A stretch of 64,000 nt of DNA from an uncultured beta proteobacterium (GCA_903938815.1 CAJAES010000059.1:1-64000); one strand, 5' to 3'. Shown: positions 40,003-49,706, numbered from the stretch's first letter. Translations and numbers: made by a program. The notes: generated by a model from the letters alone, not told the origin.

Positions 40003-42101
40003 ACACCGTGCGCCCGCTTCGGGTGGCCGCGCGCGGCGCCGACCCGGCCGTCACCGCGTGGCAGGTGCTGGTGCAGGCCTGCCCGGACCCGTCCTGGGTG
40101 GTGGCACTGCCATCGCTGCAGATCGTGGCGGCCAACACGGCGGCCATGCTCCGGCTCGGGATGGACGAAACCGGGCTGCGCGCCGCGCGCGCGGACCACC
40201 TTCTCGGCTCGCCCGAGGACATGGCCTACTGGTCGGATGCCGAGGCAGGCATCGTCGAGCCGCTGCTGTCCGACACCGTCATGCAGGGCCCGGATGGCAT
40301 CCTCCTGTACCTGAGACGCAGCATCCAGCCGTTCTCGATGCCCGGCGCCGCCGCGCCGACTCACTGCCTGGTGACATTGCTCGACACCAGCGCGGCACGC
40401 CTTGCGCAGGCCGAACAGGAAGACCTGACGGCCGTGCTGCAGGCCACGCTTGAATCCACCGCCGACGGCATCCTCGTCACTGATCTCGGTGGCCGCGTGC
40501 GCGCCTTCAACCGCCGGTTCGCGCAGGTCTGGGGCATGCCCGAAGACCTGCTCGTGCAGCACCACGACCAGGCCGTCCAGGACTGGATGCGCCACATGGT
40601 GCAGGAGCCCGTGACGTACCACAAGCGCCTGGAGGCTCTGCAGGAAGCCACGCTGCTGGCGGCCACCGAAAGGCTGATCCTGCATTCCGGCGCCGTGCTG
40701 GAGCGCGTGGTGCGGCCGCTGTGGAGCCGGGGCCGGCCGCTGGGCCGGGTGTGGACGTTCCGCGACCTCAGCGAGCGCCTGGCCACCGACGAACGCATCG
40801 AGACCCTGGTCGCCACCGACAACCTCACCGGCCTGCCCAACCGGCGCCGTCTGGCCGAGCGGGTTCAGGAGACGGCGCTGGCGATGCGAACCGAGGGCGA
40901 CCTTTTCGCGCTTCTCGTGCTCGACCTCGACCGCTTCCGCCGTGTCAACGACAGCCTCGGGCACGACATCGGCGACCGCGCGCTGCACGAGGTGGGGCAG
41001 CGACTGCAACGCATCATGCGCCACGGGGACTGCGTCGCCCGCATCGCCGGCGACCAGTTCGCGCTGCTCCTGCCGCATGCCGATGCCGCCGCGGCGGAGT
41101 CGGCGGCGTTGCGCGTGCTGCAGGCCGTGGGCGAGCCCTGGCAGTTCGACGGCACGCCCTTCACGCTGACCTGCAGCGTGGGCATCGCCCTGGCCCCGGG
41201 CCACGGCCGCAGCGCCGACGAACTCCTGTGCCACGCCGAGAGCGCGATGCGCCAGGCCAAGCTCGCGGGCAGCAACGGCTTGCGCTTCCACCAGAAGCAT
41301 TCCGACGGCGACCTCCGCTCGCACATGCAGCTCGACCACGCCATGCGCCAGGCGCTGGCCAGCAGCCGGTTCCGCCTGCAGTACCAGCCGCAGGTGGATC
41401 TCGAGACCGGCCGCGTCGTGGGGGCCGAGGCCCTGCTCCGCTGGCGCGATCCGACCCTGGGCGAGATCTCGCCCATGCGATTCATCCCCGTGGCCGAGGA
41501 CACCGGCTTCATCGTCGCCATCGGCGACTGGGTGCTGGCTCAGGCCGCCCGCCAGGCCGCCGCCTGGGTGCGCGCCGGCCGGCCACTGACCATCGCCGTC
41601 AACGTGTCTGCGCTGCAGTTCCAGCAGCCGCAGTTCGTCGACCGTGTGGCGTCCGTGCTGCGAGAGCACGGGCTGTCGCCGGAGTGGCTGGAGCTCGAGC
41701 TGACGGAGTCCATCCTGCTGCGCGATGCCGACGAGGCGCTGCAGCGCCTGCAGGCACTCGCAAGGCTGGGCGTGCGCCTGTCGCTCGACGACTTCGGCAC
41801 CGGGTACTCGAGCCTGTCCTACCTGAAGCGATTCCCCATCGGAAAGCTCAAGATCGACCGCAGCTTCATCAAGGGGCTTCCGGACGACGCCAGCGATGCC
41901 GCCATCGTGCGGGCCATCGTGCAGGTCGCACGGGCGCTCGAAAAGCGCGTCATTGCCGAAGGCGTCGAGACCGAACCGCAGCGTGCCTTCCTGCAGTCCA
42001 TCGGCTGCGATCAGTTCCAGGGCTACCTCTACTCACCGGCCCTGGACCCGCTCAGCTTCGTGCAGCGCGTTCCGCAGGACATTTCTCAGGTCATCGGCTG
42101 A
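39999..42101 (+). CDS. PAS-GGDEF-EAL c-di-GMP signalling protein with degenerate GGDEF
   Basis: A 700-aa protein starting at a GTG that overlaps the HD-GYP stop. There are two PAS-like sensor segments (about 20-130 and 140-255), then GGDEF (about 265-430) with DNLTGLPNRR but a signature loop reading AGDQF, so cyclase activity is unlikely. The EAL domain (about 445-695) keeps EALLRW, ELTESILL, DDFGTGYSSLSYLKRFP and AEGVETE, so phosphodiesterase activity is likely. No membrane helices. With its neighbour it forms a c-di-GMP-degrading pair. Confidence 0.93.
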   Translation: MNTVRPLRVAARGADPAVTAWQVLVQACPDPSWVVALPSLQIVAANTAAMLRLGMDETGLRAARADHLLGSPEDMAYWSDAEAGIVEPLLSDTVMQGPDGILLYLRRSIQPFSMPGAAAPTHCLVTLLDTSAARLAQAEQEDLTAVLQATLESTADGILVTDLGGRVRAFNRRFAQVWGMPEDLLVQHHDQAVQDWMRHMVQEPVTYHKRLEALQEATLLAATERLILHSGAVLERVVRPLWSRGRPLGRVWTFRDLSERLATDERIETLVATDNLTGLPNRRRLAERVQETALAMRTEGDLFALLVLDLDRFRRVNDSLGHDIGDRALHEVGQRLQRIMRHGDCVARIAGDQFALLLPHADAAAAESAALRVLQAVGEPWQFDGTPFTLTCSVGIALAPGHGRSADELLCHAESAMRQAKLAGSNGLRFHQKHSDGDLRSHMQLDHAMRQALASSRFRLQYQPQVDLETGRVVGAEALLRWRDPTLGEISPMRFIPVAEDTGFIVAIGDWVLAQAARQAAAWVRAGRPLTIAVNVSALQFQQPQFVDRVASVLREHGLSPEWLELELTESILLRDADEALQRLQALARLGVRLSLDDFGTGYSSLSYLKRFPIGKLKIDRSFIKGLPDDASDAAIVRAIVQVARALEKRVIAEGVETEPQRAFLQSIGCDQFQGYLYSPALDPLSFVQRVPQDISQVIG

Positions 42102-42218
42102 CACGTCCGCCGAGCCGGCGTTGCGGGCTTCTGGCTTTCGGGGCGTCGCGCTGCAGCAGGCCCACCTGTGACGTGGCGCACAATGCAGGCTCTTCCCTCA
42201 ACGGCGACTGCCCGGCCC

Positions 42219-42533
42219 ATGATCTATCGATTCAGAAGCCCCGCCACCGGCGATGTCGTGATGCTCGGCGCCGCCGGCGACGAACTCCTGCGTCTTCTCG
42301 GGCGCGAACCCTCCACGAAGGGCATCGTCGAGCCTTCTGCCATGCCGGCTGCCATCGAACGCCTGCAGGCGGCCGTCCAGGCTGCGGAAGCGCCGGCTGA
42401 ACCCGTACAGACCGACGAGGCCGATGCTTCGGCGCGCGTGGAAGGCGTGAGCCTGCGCCAGCGCGTCTGGCCGATGATCGAGATGCTGCGGCGCGCCCAC
42501 GCCGCTGGCGAGCCCGTGGTCTGGGGCGTCTAG
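42219..42533 (+). CDS. DUF1840 domain-containing protein
   Basis: A 104-aa protein from MIYRFRSPATGDVVMLG; the ORF track starts 17 codons earlier without support. The pattern MIYxFKSxAxxDVxML...LLxxxGK and the C-terminal block LRQRVWPMIEMLRRAHAAGEPVVWGV match DUF1840, a small family largely confined to betaproteobacteria. Function unknown. Confidence 0.88.
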   Translation: MIYRFRSPATGDVVMLGAAGDELLRLLGREPSTKGIVEPSAMPAAIERLQAAVQAAEAPAEPVQTDEADASARVEGVSLRQRVWPMIEMLRRAHAAGEPVVWGV

Positions 42534-42552
42534 GCAGGCCCGAGGAGCTTCG

Positions 42553-43188
42553 ATGGAACTGTGGAGCGAGAGCTGGACGAACGGCGACCGCATTCCGGAG
42601 CGGTTCGCCGCCGGACGGCTGCTGGACGACGGCGGCGTCGGCTTTTCCGACAACCTGAACCCGCACCTGGCCTGGGGCCACCTGCCGGAGGGGGCTGCGT
42701 CGATGGTGCTGATCTGCCACGACTTCGACGTGCCCAGCGTCGCGACCGACGTCAACCAGCCTGACCGTGAAGTGCCGGTCGACCTGCCGCGGGTGGACTT
42801 CTTCCACTGGGTCCTGATCGACCTGCCGCCGCGCCCGACCGTCATCGCCGAGGGCGAGTTCAGCCGCGGCTTCACCGCGCGCGGCAAGCCGGGCCCGGCC
42901 ACCATCAACGGGGCGCGCCAGGGGCTGAACGACTACACGGGCTGGTTCGCTGCCGACCCCGCGATGGCCGGCCAGTACTTCGGCTACGACGGCCCCTTTC
43001 CGCCGTTCAACGACTCGCTGGTCCACCACTACGTGTTCACGCTGTACGCGGTGTCGGTGCCGCGCCTGCCGGTGGAAGGTGTGTTCAACGGCCACGACGT
43101 GCGTGCCGCGCTGGCCGGCCGCGTGCTGGGGGCGGCCACCTTTTCGGGCACCTACACGCTCAACCGGCGGCTGGTTCTCGCGCCGTGA
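42553..43188 (+). CDS. YbhB/YbcL family Raf kinase inhibitor-like protein (PEBP fold)
   Basis: A 211-aa protein. PEBP hallmarks are SDNLNPHLAWGHLPEG, a ligand-pocket His/Asp stretch (LICHDFD), FFHWVLIDLP and YFGYDGPFPPFND. These proteins bind small phosphorylated ligands; their bacterial role is unclear. It is coupled by GTGA to the histidine phosphatase gene. Confidence 0.92.
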   Translation: MELWSESWTNGDRIPERFAAGRLLDDGGVGFSDNLNPHLAWGHLPEGAASMVLICHDFDVPSVATDVNQPDREVPVDLPRVDFFHWVLIDLPPRPTVIAEGEFSRGFTARGKPGPATINGARQGLNDYTGWFAADPAMAGQYFGYDGPFPPFNDSLVHHYVFTLYAVSVPRLPVEGVFNGHDVRAALAGRVLGAATFSGTYTLNRRLVLAP

Positions 43189-43817
43189 CGGCGGGCCAGG
43201 CCACGCGCGTGCTGCTGATCCGGCACGGCGAGACCGACTGGAACCTCCAGACCCGGCTGCAGGGCCACACCGACATTCCGCTCAACGCCAAGGGCCGTTG
43301 GCAGGCCGCGCAACTGGGTCGCGCCTTGGCTGGCGAACCGCTGGACGCCGTCTACAGCAGCGACCTCCTGCGTGCGCTGCACACCGCGGCCCCGGTCGCC
43401 GAGGCCAGCGGTGCGCCGCTGCGGCCCGAGCCCGCTCTGCGCGAACGCTGCTTCGGCTGTTTCGAAGGCCTCACCTACGCCGAGATCGAGGCGCGGTGGC
43501 CCGAAAACGCGCGCCGGTGGCGGCTGCGCGAACCCGGCTACGGCCCCGAGGGCGGAGAGAACCTGATCGAGTTCAGCGCCCGCTGCCTGGGCGCCGCCGA
43601 GCGGCTGGCCGCTCGGCATCCCGGTGGCAGCATCGCGCTGGTGGCGCACGGAGGCGTGCTCGACAGCCTGTACCGGGCCGCCACCCGCGTGCCGCTGGAC
43701 GCGCCCCGGAGCTGGCAGATGGGCAATGCGGCCATCAACCGCCTGCTCTACAGCCCGTCGGGCTTCACGCTGGTGGGGTGGGACGACGACGCGCACCTCG
43801 CGCCGCCGCCCGCCTGA
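43185..43817 (+). CDS. Histidine phosphatase family protein (phosphoglycerate-mutase-like)
   Basis: A 210-aa protein with a GTG start overlapping the PEBP stop. The phosphohistidine motif is LIRHGETDWN (near residue 13). The catalytic acid lies in RERCFGCFEG and the second His in LVAHGGVLDSL. The family includes alpha-ribazole phosphatase and GpmB-type phosphatases. The substrate is not determinable. Confidence 0.9.
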   Translation: MTAGQATRVLLIRHGETDWNLQTRLQGHTDIPLNAKGRWQAAQLGRALAGEPLDAVYSSDLLRALHTAAPVAEASGAPLRPEPALRERCFGCFEGLTYAEIEARWPENARRWRLREPGYGPEGGENLIEFSARCLGAAERLAARHPGGSIALVAHGGVLDSLYRAATRVPLDAPRSWQMGNAAINRLLYSPSGFTLVGWDDDAHLAPPPA

Positions 43818-43824
43818 AACTGAA

Positions 43825-43861
43825 CCTGAGCCCGAGCCCGAGCCCGAGCCTGAGGCTCAGG
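43825..43861. terminator. Hairpin with (GAGCCC)n repeat between convergent genes
   Basis: CCTGAGCC (43825-43832) pairs with GGCTCAGG (43854-43861). Between them are GAGCCC hexamer repeats and an inner GAGCC-TGA-GGCTC palindrome. It lies 19 bp before the pilY1 stop on the other strand, so it probably serves both transcripts. Confidence 0.5.
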
Positions 43862-43879
43862 TCAGGCTGATCGGCATCC

Positions 43880-46800
43880 TCACTGCCGCCGGATTTCCCG
43901 CCACGAATTCTTCGCCGGCTGGATCGGGTTGTTCTTCGTGATGTCGCGCTGCCACGGCTTGCCGTCGGCGTCCTGCCCGGAGCCGATGATCTTGCCGTCG
44001 GCTGTCAGCAGGGCCGTCACGCCCGAGGAGTTGGCGACGTCCGAGACAACGGTCGACACGTAGTCGGTGCCCGAGAACTCGTCGCCCGTCAGCAGGTCCA
44101 GGACCCACAGGCGCGAGCTGGCCGCGCAGTCGGTGCCGCCGTTGGTGTTGGTCACGAACGCGATCGCACCGTAGGCCAGCGTCGGGCGGCTGTTGGCCTG
44201 GTGGCCGGTCGGCAGGTCGAGGTACCAGCCGCGGCCGGTGGCCCAGTCCACGGTCGCGCCGCTGAGGCTGTCGTCGCCCGCGTTGTAGGTGCGCTGGGTC
44301 AGGCCGCTTCGCGCATTGGCCATGCTGCCGCCGTCCGCTATGGCGTAGAAGCTCTGAACCTTGGTGTTGCCGAAGTCGCCGATGTCCAGCAGGCGGCCGG
44401 TGCCGATCAGCACCACGCGCTTGCCTTGGGTCAGGACGAGTTCCGGAGCGGCCGTGACGGGCTGCAGGTCGCCGGCAGGGCCTTTCAGAACCGCCAGCAG
44501 GTTCGGCGTGCCCTTGTCCTGGAGATCGAAGCGCCAGACGTTGCCGAGCAGGTCCCCGCCGTAGACATAGCGCACGGTCCCGTTGGTCTCCTGGAAGGCG
44601 CTGACCTGCGCCAGGCCCGAGTCCACCGACGCTGAGCCGGCCCCGGTCTCGAACTCATGGATCACCGCACCCGTGGTGGCGTTGAGCACCCACAGGCGAC
44701 CGATGCCGTCGGTGTTGTTGAAACCCGAGGTGAGCAGGACGACATCGCCGTCCGACGCGTTGGCGGACTTCACCACCACCGGCCGGCCGAGTGCCTGGCC
44801 CATCTTCGCCTGCGTGGTGGTGTCGGCTGCCGAGGGGAAGGTCCAGAGGTGCTTGCCGGCGAGGCCGGCCTCGTCCAGGTCGCGAGGGCTGGTCACGTTC
44901 AGGGCGTAGAAGCTGCGGCCGGCCACGCCGGCGCCCGCCACCAGGATCTTGCTCCCGCCCGACAGCTTGGCGACCACCGGTGAGCCATCGAGCTTGGTCT
45001 TGAACGCATAGGCGCGCTCCGTCGTCTCGCCGATGGCGCCGAGTGCGCTTTCGGGCACGAAGGCCCAGAGTTCCTTGCCGGCATTCGGGCTGCGGGTGTC
45101 GAAGGCGTGCAGCATGCCTTCGCCGGACTGCACGTAGACCACGCCCTCGTCGCGCGCCACCGTGGGTTCGGAGTTGATCACGGCGCCCATCAGGCTGGTA
45201 CGCGACCGGAACAGCGTGCCTTCGTTCGTGCGCTCGCCGCGCAGGTAGTTCACGACAGCGGCATCGGCGCCATAGACATCGCTGGGGTTGACGACGTCCG
45301 CGACGTTGGCCTCGGTGAACGCCACCGCGCCGCCCGCCTTGCCGGCTGCGATGACACGCGTGGTCCAGTCGCGCGCCAGCAGCAGCGTGCCGGCCGACCA
45401 CACCGGCGTCGTGTCGACTTCGGCCGTCTCGACATCGATGGGGTTGGCGGTCAGGTCGCCCGCCCAGCCGGCGGGGTTGTAGGTGCCGAAGTAGGCCCGC
45501 TGGTCGCCGCGCGACAGGTTCACCGTGCTGACCGCGATGCCGCCCTGCGCGCCGGTCTGGCTCAGGATGTCGCGCAGGCCCGACTGGATCTTGGCAGCCG
45601 TCTCGGCGGGCGAATCGGCCAGGTACATCTGCCCGCGGCCGTTGATCGTGGCGTGCCAGAGGTCGTCCACCGCGTTCGGGTTCCGGTCCTGGGTCGGGTT
45701 CTCCCAGGCCGATGTGTCCGTGGGCGGTAGCGCGGTGTCGCTCGTGAAGAGCTTGCCGCGTGCACCCATGATCAGCCCATAGGTGTTCATGTGCAGGTTG
45801 GTGTTCTCGTCGACCGCCGTCTTCGGCACCTTGCCCGTGGCCAGGCCGGTTCTCAGGTTGACGGTGTAGTACGACAGCGCGACGTCAGCCAGCGAGTTGT
45901 CGTGGGTCGTGGCGTACGGCGCGGCTGCACCCCAGGTGGTCTTGCTGTAGCTCGGCTTGGTGGGGGTTGCCACGTTGGCGAAGCCGTCGGACATGATGAA
46001 GGCGTTGTTGCGCTGGCAGGCGTACTGGATCGGCCCTGCGGCGTTCATGTACTCCTCGCCGATGCGGTCCAGCGTCTCACGCGTCGGGGTACCGCCTGCG
46101 CGATTGGTCTCGTAGAACAGGCCCGCCACCTTGCGGCCATTCTGTGATGCGAGGGGCTTGTCGATGTCGTACATCGTGACGCGGGTCGTCGCGCCGGGGC
46201 GATTGTTGAAGTGCACCACGCCCATGCGCAGCCCGGTCAGTGGCTCCAGCACCTGCCCCACCGCGGCGTTCAGCATCAGCTTGCGCTTGCGGTAGTACTG
46301 CCACCAGTTCGCGAAGTTCTGCAGCGCAGCATCGTAGGCTGCCGTGGTGGCGTAGTTGGCTGCCTTGATCTCGTAGCGCTTGAGTGTCGTGGTGCCGTCG
46401 GGCGCGGTGACGCACGCGCTGCCGTCGACGGTGCAGACTTCCTTGAGGTAATAGGTGGCCGGGAAGTAGGCCATGGAGATGTTCCGTGCGGTGCTTGCGG
46501 GCACCACGAACAGACTGCCCGACGCGGCCCAGCCTTGGGCCGAAACCAGTGGCCACGGGTTGGCGCAGCCGTTGTTCACACAGACCCGCGCAGTGCCAGG
46601 CAACAGCATGCCGGGCAGGGCCTTGAAGGTCCAATTCGCGGTGGTGACGGCGGCGCGCAGGTCGCGCACGTTGAAGGTGCCGCTGCCATAGGTGGGATGC
46701 GATTTCGCCGCGGTGACCGAGGCGTTGCCGTAGTTCACCACCGCGCTGCCCACATAGGCGGGCGACCAGGGCTTGTAGGTGACGGCCGGATCAAAGTAGA

Positions 46801-47227
46801 TGGGGTTGTAGTCAGGCGAACGCAGAAAGGCGAACTGCGCGGTCGGCGGAATCGCGAAGTGAGGGTTGTCGGCGTCGTCATACGTACGGTTCCCGTCCTT
46901 CCCGTCCGAGTAGCCGTTCGGGAAGAGGTAGACCATCTTCTTCCACTGGCCGTCCACGCCGCCCCCGGCGTTGAACCAGGTCTTGCCCGTGGCATCCCAG
47001 CCGGAGCGGGCGTTGTAGTCCCACCAGAAGGCGCCGTCGTTGTTGCCGAGCATCACCTCCGAGTCCATCGAGCCCGAGTCGTCGAGGCCGAAGATCACGT
47101 TGGGCTTGGCCAGCACGGAGGCCTTGAGCGGCAGCTCGGCGATGTCGGTGGCGGCCTGCGAGGCAGGCCCGGAGAGCAGGCCCGCGAGTGCGAGAGTGGA
47201 GACGACGATCTGGACAGCGGCTTTCAT
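43880..47227 (-). CDS. pilY1: PilY1-type pilus tip / biogenesis protein
   Basis: A 1115-aa protein from MKAAVQIVVS with a signal peptide. A von Willebrand A-like region begins with the MIDAS motif LDDSGSMDS (residues 48-56). The C-terminal half is the PilY1 beta-propeller (about 640-1100) with repeats such as WVLNATTGAVIHEFETG, VYGGDLLGNVWRFDLQD and LWVLDLLTGDEFSG. PilY1 supports pilus extension, adhesion and surface sensing. It is the last gene of the minor-pilin operon and begins 2 bp after pilX. The upstream frame to 47422 overlaps pilX and was rejected. Confidence 0.94.
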   Translation of the reverse strand: MKAAVQIVVSTLALAGLLSGPASQAATDIAELPLKASVLAKPNVIFGLDDSGSMDSEVMLGNNDGAFWWDYNARSGWDATGKTWFNAGGGVDGQWKKMVYLFPNGYSDGKDGNRTYDDADNPHFAIPPTAQFAFLRSPDYNPIYFDPAVTYKPWSPAYVGSAVVNYGNASVTAAKSHPTYGSGTFNVRDLRAAVTTANWTFKALPGMLLPGTARVCVNNGCANPWPLVSAQGWAASGSLFVVPASTARNISMAYFPATYYLKEVCTVDGSACVTAPDGTTTLKRYEIKAANYATTAAYDAALQNFANWWQYYRKRKLMLNAAVGQVLEPLTGLRMGVVHFNNRPGATTRVTMYDIDKPLASQNGRKVAGLFYETNRAGGTPTRETLDRIGEEYMNAAGPIQYACQRNNAFIMSDGFANVATPTKPSYSKTTWGAAAPYATTHDNSLADVALSYYTVNLRTGLATGKVPKTAVDENTNLHMNTYGLIMGARGKLFTSDTALPPTDTSAWENPTQDRNPNAVDDLWHATINGRGQMYLADSPAETAAKIQSGLRDILSQTGAQGGIAVSTVNLSRGDQRAYFGTYNPAGWAGDLTANPIDVETAEVDTTPVWSAGTLLLARDWTTRVIAAGKAGGAVAFTEANVADVVNPSDVYGADAAVVNYLRGERTNEGTLFRSRTSLMGAVINSEPTVARDEGVVYVQSGEGMLHAFDTRSPNAGKELWAFVPESALGAIGETTERAYAFKTKLDGSPVVAKLSGGSKILVAGAGVAGRSFYALNVTSPRDLDEAGLAGKHLWTFPSAADTTTQAKMGQALGRPVVVKSANASDGDVVLLTSGFNNTDGIGRLWVLNATTGAVIHEFETGAGSASVDSGLAQVSAFQETNGTVRYVYGGDLLGNVWRFDLQDKGTPNLLAVLKGPAGDLQPVTAAPELVLTQGKRVVLIGTGRLLDIGDFGNTKVQSFYAIADGGSMANARSGLTQRTYNAGDDSLSGATVDWATGRGWYLDLPTGHQANSRPTLAYGAIAFVTNTNGGTDCAASSRLWVLDLLTGDEFSGTDYVSTVVSDVANSSGVTALLTADGKIIGSGQDADGKPWQRDITKNNPIQPAKNSWREIRRQ

Positions 47228-47229
47228 GC

Positions 47230-47763
47230 TCACCCCTTCGTGATCAGTGACTGCACCCAGGTGCGGGTGTCCTTGGGGCCGGTCACGCGGATGGTCACGC
47301 GGAACTGCTTGGAGGTCGGCGGGTCGGGCCGCTCGCGGCTGGCGTCGGCGCTCTCGATCTGGGGAATCTGCTTGACCAGGCACTGGCGCAATGCGTTCGT
47401 GACCGGCAGTGCGCCTTCGCACAGCCGCTCGGCCACGTAGGCCACCGTGTAGTTGCCGACCCCGACCGTCGGCGCGGCGTCGAAGTCGACTTGCGGAACG
47501 CCCTTGGTGTCGGTGTCCTGGGTCGTCGCCCAGTACCAGCCGGCGCTGTCGGCTTCCTCGTTGGTCAGGTCGTCGCGGATGCGCTCGTAGACGGTGTTCA
47601 GGCCGACCTCGGACGCCTGCAGCGAGGCCTCGCGGTAGGCCGTGTTGCCGCTCGCGAGCGTCCCGGCTTCGGTCAGCTTGGCCAGCGCCATGCCGCCCAG
47701 CAGCATGATGGACATCAGCACCAGCACCACGAGCATGGTGACACCTTGTTCAGCGCGCTTCAT
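47230..47763 (-). CDS. pilX: Minor pilin PilX
   Basis: A 177-aa protein from MKRAEQGVTMLVVLVLMSIMLLGG, a PilX-type N-terminus with a short basic leader and hydrophobic helix. It is followed by AYREASLQASEVGLN, as in PilX_N. The start overlaps the pilW stop (ATGA). PilX is a minor pilin needed with PilV/W/Y1 to prime pilus assembly. Confidence 0.9.
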   Translation of the reverse strand: MKRAEQGVTMLVVLVLMSIMLLGGMALAKLTEAGTLASGNTAYREASLQASEVGLNTVYERIRDDLTNEEADSAGWYWATTQDTDTKGVPQVDFDAAPTVGVGNYTVAYVAERLCEGALPVTNALRQCLVKQIPQIESADASRERPDPPTSKQFRVTIRVTGPKDTRTWVQSLITKG

Positions 47764-48818
47764 TCCTTGAGCCCCAATACCAGGTTGCGCAGCGGCACCA
47801 CGACCGTCGACGTGCGGTAGCGGTAGCACTGCCAGTCGGCGACATCCGGCTCGACCTCGGTGCCGAAGAGCTGCGGCTTGGCGAGGCTGGCCTCGCAGTC
47901 GCCGTCCGCGTTGGGTTTCTCGCGCTGCGGGCTCCGGGTGACGATGCCGATGCGCAGGGCGCGCACGCGTGGCAGCGTGGCGGCGTCCAGCGTCGCGAAG
48001 GTGCCGCTGGCGTCCTGCCAGTCTTCCAGCGTGGTGCTGCCTGCGGCGGCGGCGGAGATGCCGTACTGCGCACGGAGCGCGATGACATCCCGCGCCAGGA
48101 CCGCGGTCGCGTTGGTCAGCGGCCGGTCGAGCACCAGCGTGTTGCCGACGCGGCGGTAACGGTTCCAGTTCACGTCGCCGAGCAGCGTTATGCGGTCGCG
48201 CTCGGCGAAGCTGGGATCGACGGTGAAGTCGCCCTGGTTGTACTTGCCGGCCGCGCCGAAGGTCAGGGTCTGGGGTGTGGTGTCGGTGCTGGCCGTGACC
48301 GCCGTGACGGTGCGGACCAGGCAGTCCCCGCCGGCCGTGGCGGGTGCCAGCAGCACGGCCTGGCCGGCCGTCACGGGCAGCAAGGACATCACCTCGGCCG
48401 AGGTGCCGTCGGAGTCGGCGTTCAGCAGCACGTTGGCGCCGGATTCCACGCGTTCGCCGTAGACGATGTCGATGGTGTCGCCATCGTCGCCGGTCGTGAT
48501 GCGCACAGGGGTGAAGGCGGCGCCGTCGCTCTTCAAGGTGGCGTCCACGCTGAGCGACAACTGGCCGCAGAGGTAGCTGGAGTCGCCGAAGAAGCCGAGG
48601 CCGGCCAGGGCTGCGTCGTTCTTCAATGCCGCCATCGCGCTGGCCGCGCCGAGCCCGACACCGCCGGCGCCGACGCCCTGGCGCTGCGAAGCCGTGAACA
48701 TCATCGCGCTGCCGCCGGCCGCGAGGCTGACGAGAAGTGCGATGACCATTCCGACCATCAGTTCGACGATCGACACGCCGCGCTGGGCGCGGCGGAAGGG
48801 GGGTCTACGGGCGGACAT
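47760..48818 (-). CDS. pilW: Minor pilin PilW
   Basis: A 352-aa protein with prepilin leader ending in RAQRGVSIVELMVGMVIALLVSLAA, i.e. cleavage after Gly and Val at +1, an atypical +1 residue, with Glu at +5. The long soluble domain fits PilW (about 300-370 aa). It overlaps pilV by 14 bp and pilX by 4 bp. Confidence 0.92.
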   Translation of the reverse strand: MSARRPPFRRAQRGVSIVELMVGMVIALLVSLAAGGSAMMFTASQRQGVGAGGVGLGAASAMAALKNDAALAGLGFFGDSSYLCGQLSLSVDATLKSDGAAFTPVRITTGDDGDTIDIVYGERVESGANVLLNADSDGTSAEVMSLLPVTAGQAVLLAPATAGGDCLVRTVTAVTASTDTTPQTLTFGAAGKYNQGDFTVDPSFAERDRITLLGDVNWNRYRRVGNTLVLDRPLTNATAVLARDVIALRAQYGISAAAAGSTTLEDWQDASGTFATLDAATLPRVRALRIGIVTRSPQREKPNADGDCEASLAKPQLFGTEVEPDVADWQCYRYRTSTVVVPLRNLVLGLKE

Positions 48819-49230
48819 CGGTCGTGACCTCCAGCGTGCGGGTGTCGCCCGACTCCTTGCCTGTCCAGGTGATCGTCACCGTGAGCAGGTCGTCGGCCAG
48901 CACGGACCCGGCCTCCACGTCGCCCGGCAGGGAGGCCAGCACGCGGGCTTCCCAGTCCTCGGTGCGCTCCTCGGCGACATCGCTGTCGCAGGTGCCGGTT
49001 GCAGGCACCGTGTAGCAGGCCGCGTTGTCCACGTCCACGAGCGCGGTGCTGAGGAGTTCATCGGCCAGCTGCACGGCCGTCATGCGGGCCTGGCTCTCGC
49101 TGGCCTGGCGCACCAGGTTGGTCTGCATGCGCGTCATGCCCAGCAAGCCGAAGGACAGGATGGCCAGGGCGATCAAGGCGTCGATGAGCCCGATGCCGCG
49201 CGAGCGCAGGCGTGGAGGTGAGCGTTTCAT
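48805..49230 (-). CDS. pilV: Type IV pilus modification protein / minor pilin PilV
   Basis: A 141-aa protein from MKRSPPRLRSRGIGLIDALIALAILSFGLLGMTRMQ. This is the PilV signature, including an Asp instead of Glu at +5 of the processed pilin. It is followed by VRQASESQARMTAVQLADELL. ATGA overlap with fimT. Confidence 0.92.
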   Translation of the reverse strand: MKRSPPRLRSRGIGLIDALIALAILSFGLLGMTRMQTNLVRQASESQARMTAVQLADELLSTALVDVDNAACYTVPATGTCDSDVAEERTEDWEARVLASLPGDVEAGSVLADDLLTVTITWTGKESGDTRTLEVTTDVRP

Positions 49231-49706
49231 GTTGGGCAGTTCGTCTGGTCGCCGCACAGGCGGATGGCCCCGCCGGCGTCCACGCGCAGGCCGGGGCAGC
49301 GCACCTCGGTCGAGCAGGCGTGGCCTGACTTGGACAGGTCGACGGAGGCGGCGTTGAAGTCCAGCGGCCGGCCCTCGCCGCCGAAGTCGATGCTGGCGTC
49401 GTCGCTGCTGACGCCCCCGGTGAAGGCCAGTTCCCGGATCAGGACCGGTGCATCCGGGTCAGAGATGTCCTGGACCTGAATCACGCCGTCGTCGATGGCC
49501 ACGCGAACCGTCGCGTTGCGCTTGATGGCCTCGCTCTGGGCGAGCAGCGTCTGCGAATACAGCGCATTGCCGTTCTCGCGCAGGCTCGAGTTCAGCCGGT
49601 ATTCCTGGAACGAGGGGGCTGCGGCCACCATCAGCACCCCGCCGATGACCATCGCCACCAGCAGCTCGATCAGCGTGAGGCCGCGCTGGCGCTTCAGGTG
49701 TCGCAC
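49227..49706 (-). CDS. fimT: GspH/FimT family minor pseudopilin
   Basis: A 159-aa protein starting MRHLKRQRGLTLIELLVAMVIGGVLMVAAAPSFQEY, a canonical prepilin peptidase site (G/LTLIELL). The GspH domain follows. It overlaps pilE by 13 bp. It is likely part of the priming complex with PilVWX and PilE. Confidence 0.92.
   Translation of the reverse strand: MRHLKRQRGLTLIELLVAMVIGGVLMVAAAPSFQEYRLNSSLRENGNALYSQTLLAQSEAIKRNATVRVAIDDGVIQVQDISDPDAPVLIRELAFTGGVSSDDASIDFGGEGRPLDFNAASVDLSKSGHACSTEVRCPGLRVDAGGAIRLCGDQTNCPT

Noticed and set aside
43825-43861. Coding extension with Pro-Glu repeats (PEPEPEPE) beyond the histidine phosphatase
   Set aside because: The repeat lies after the gene's stop codon and forms a hairpin; the PE repeat appears only in a shadow frame.
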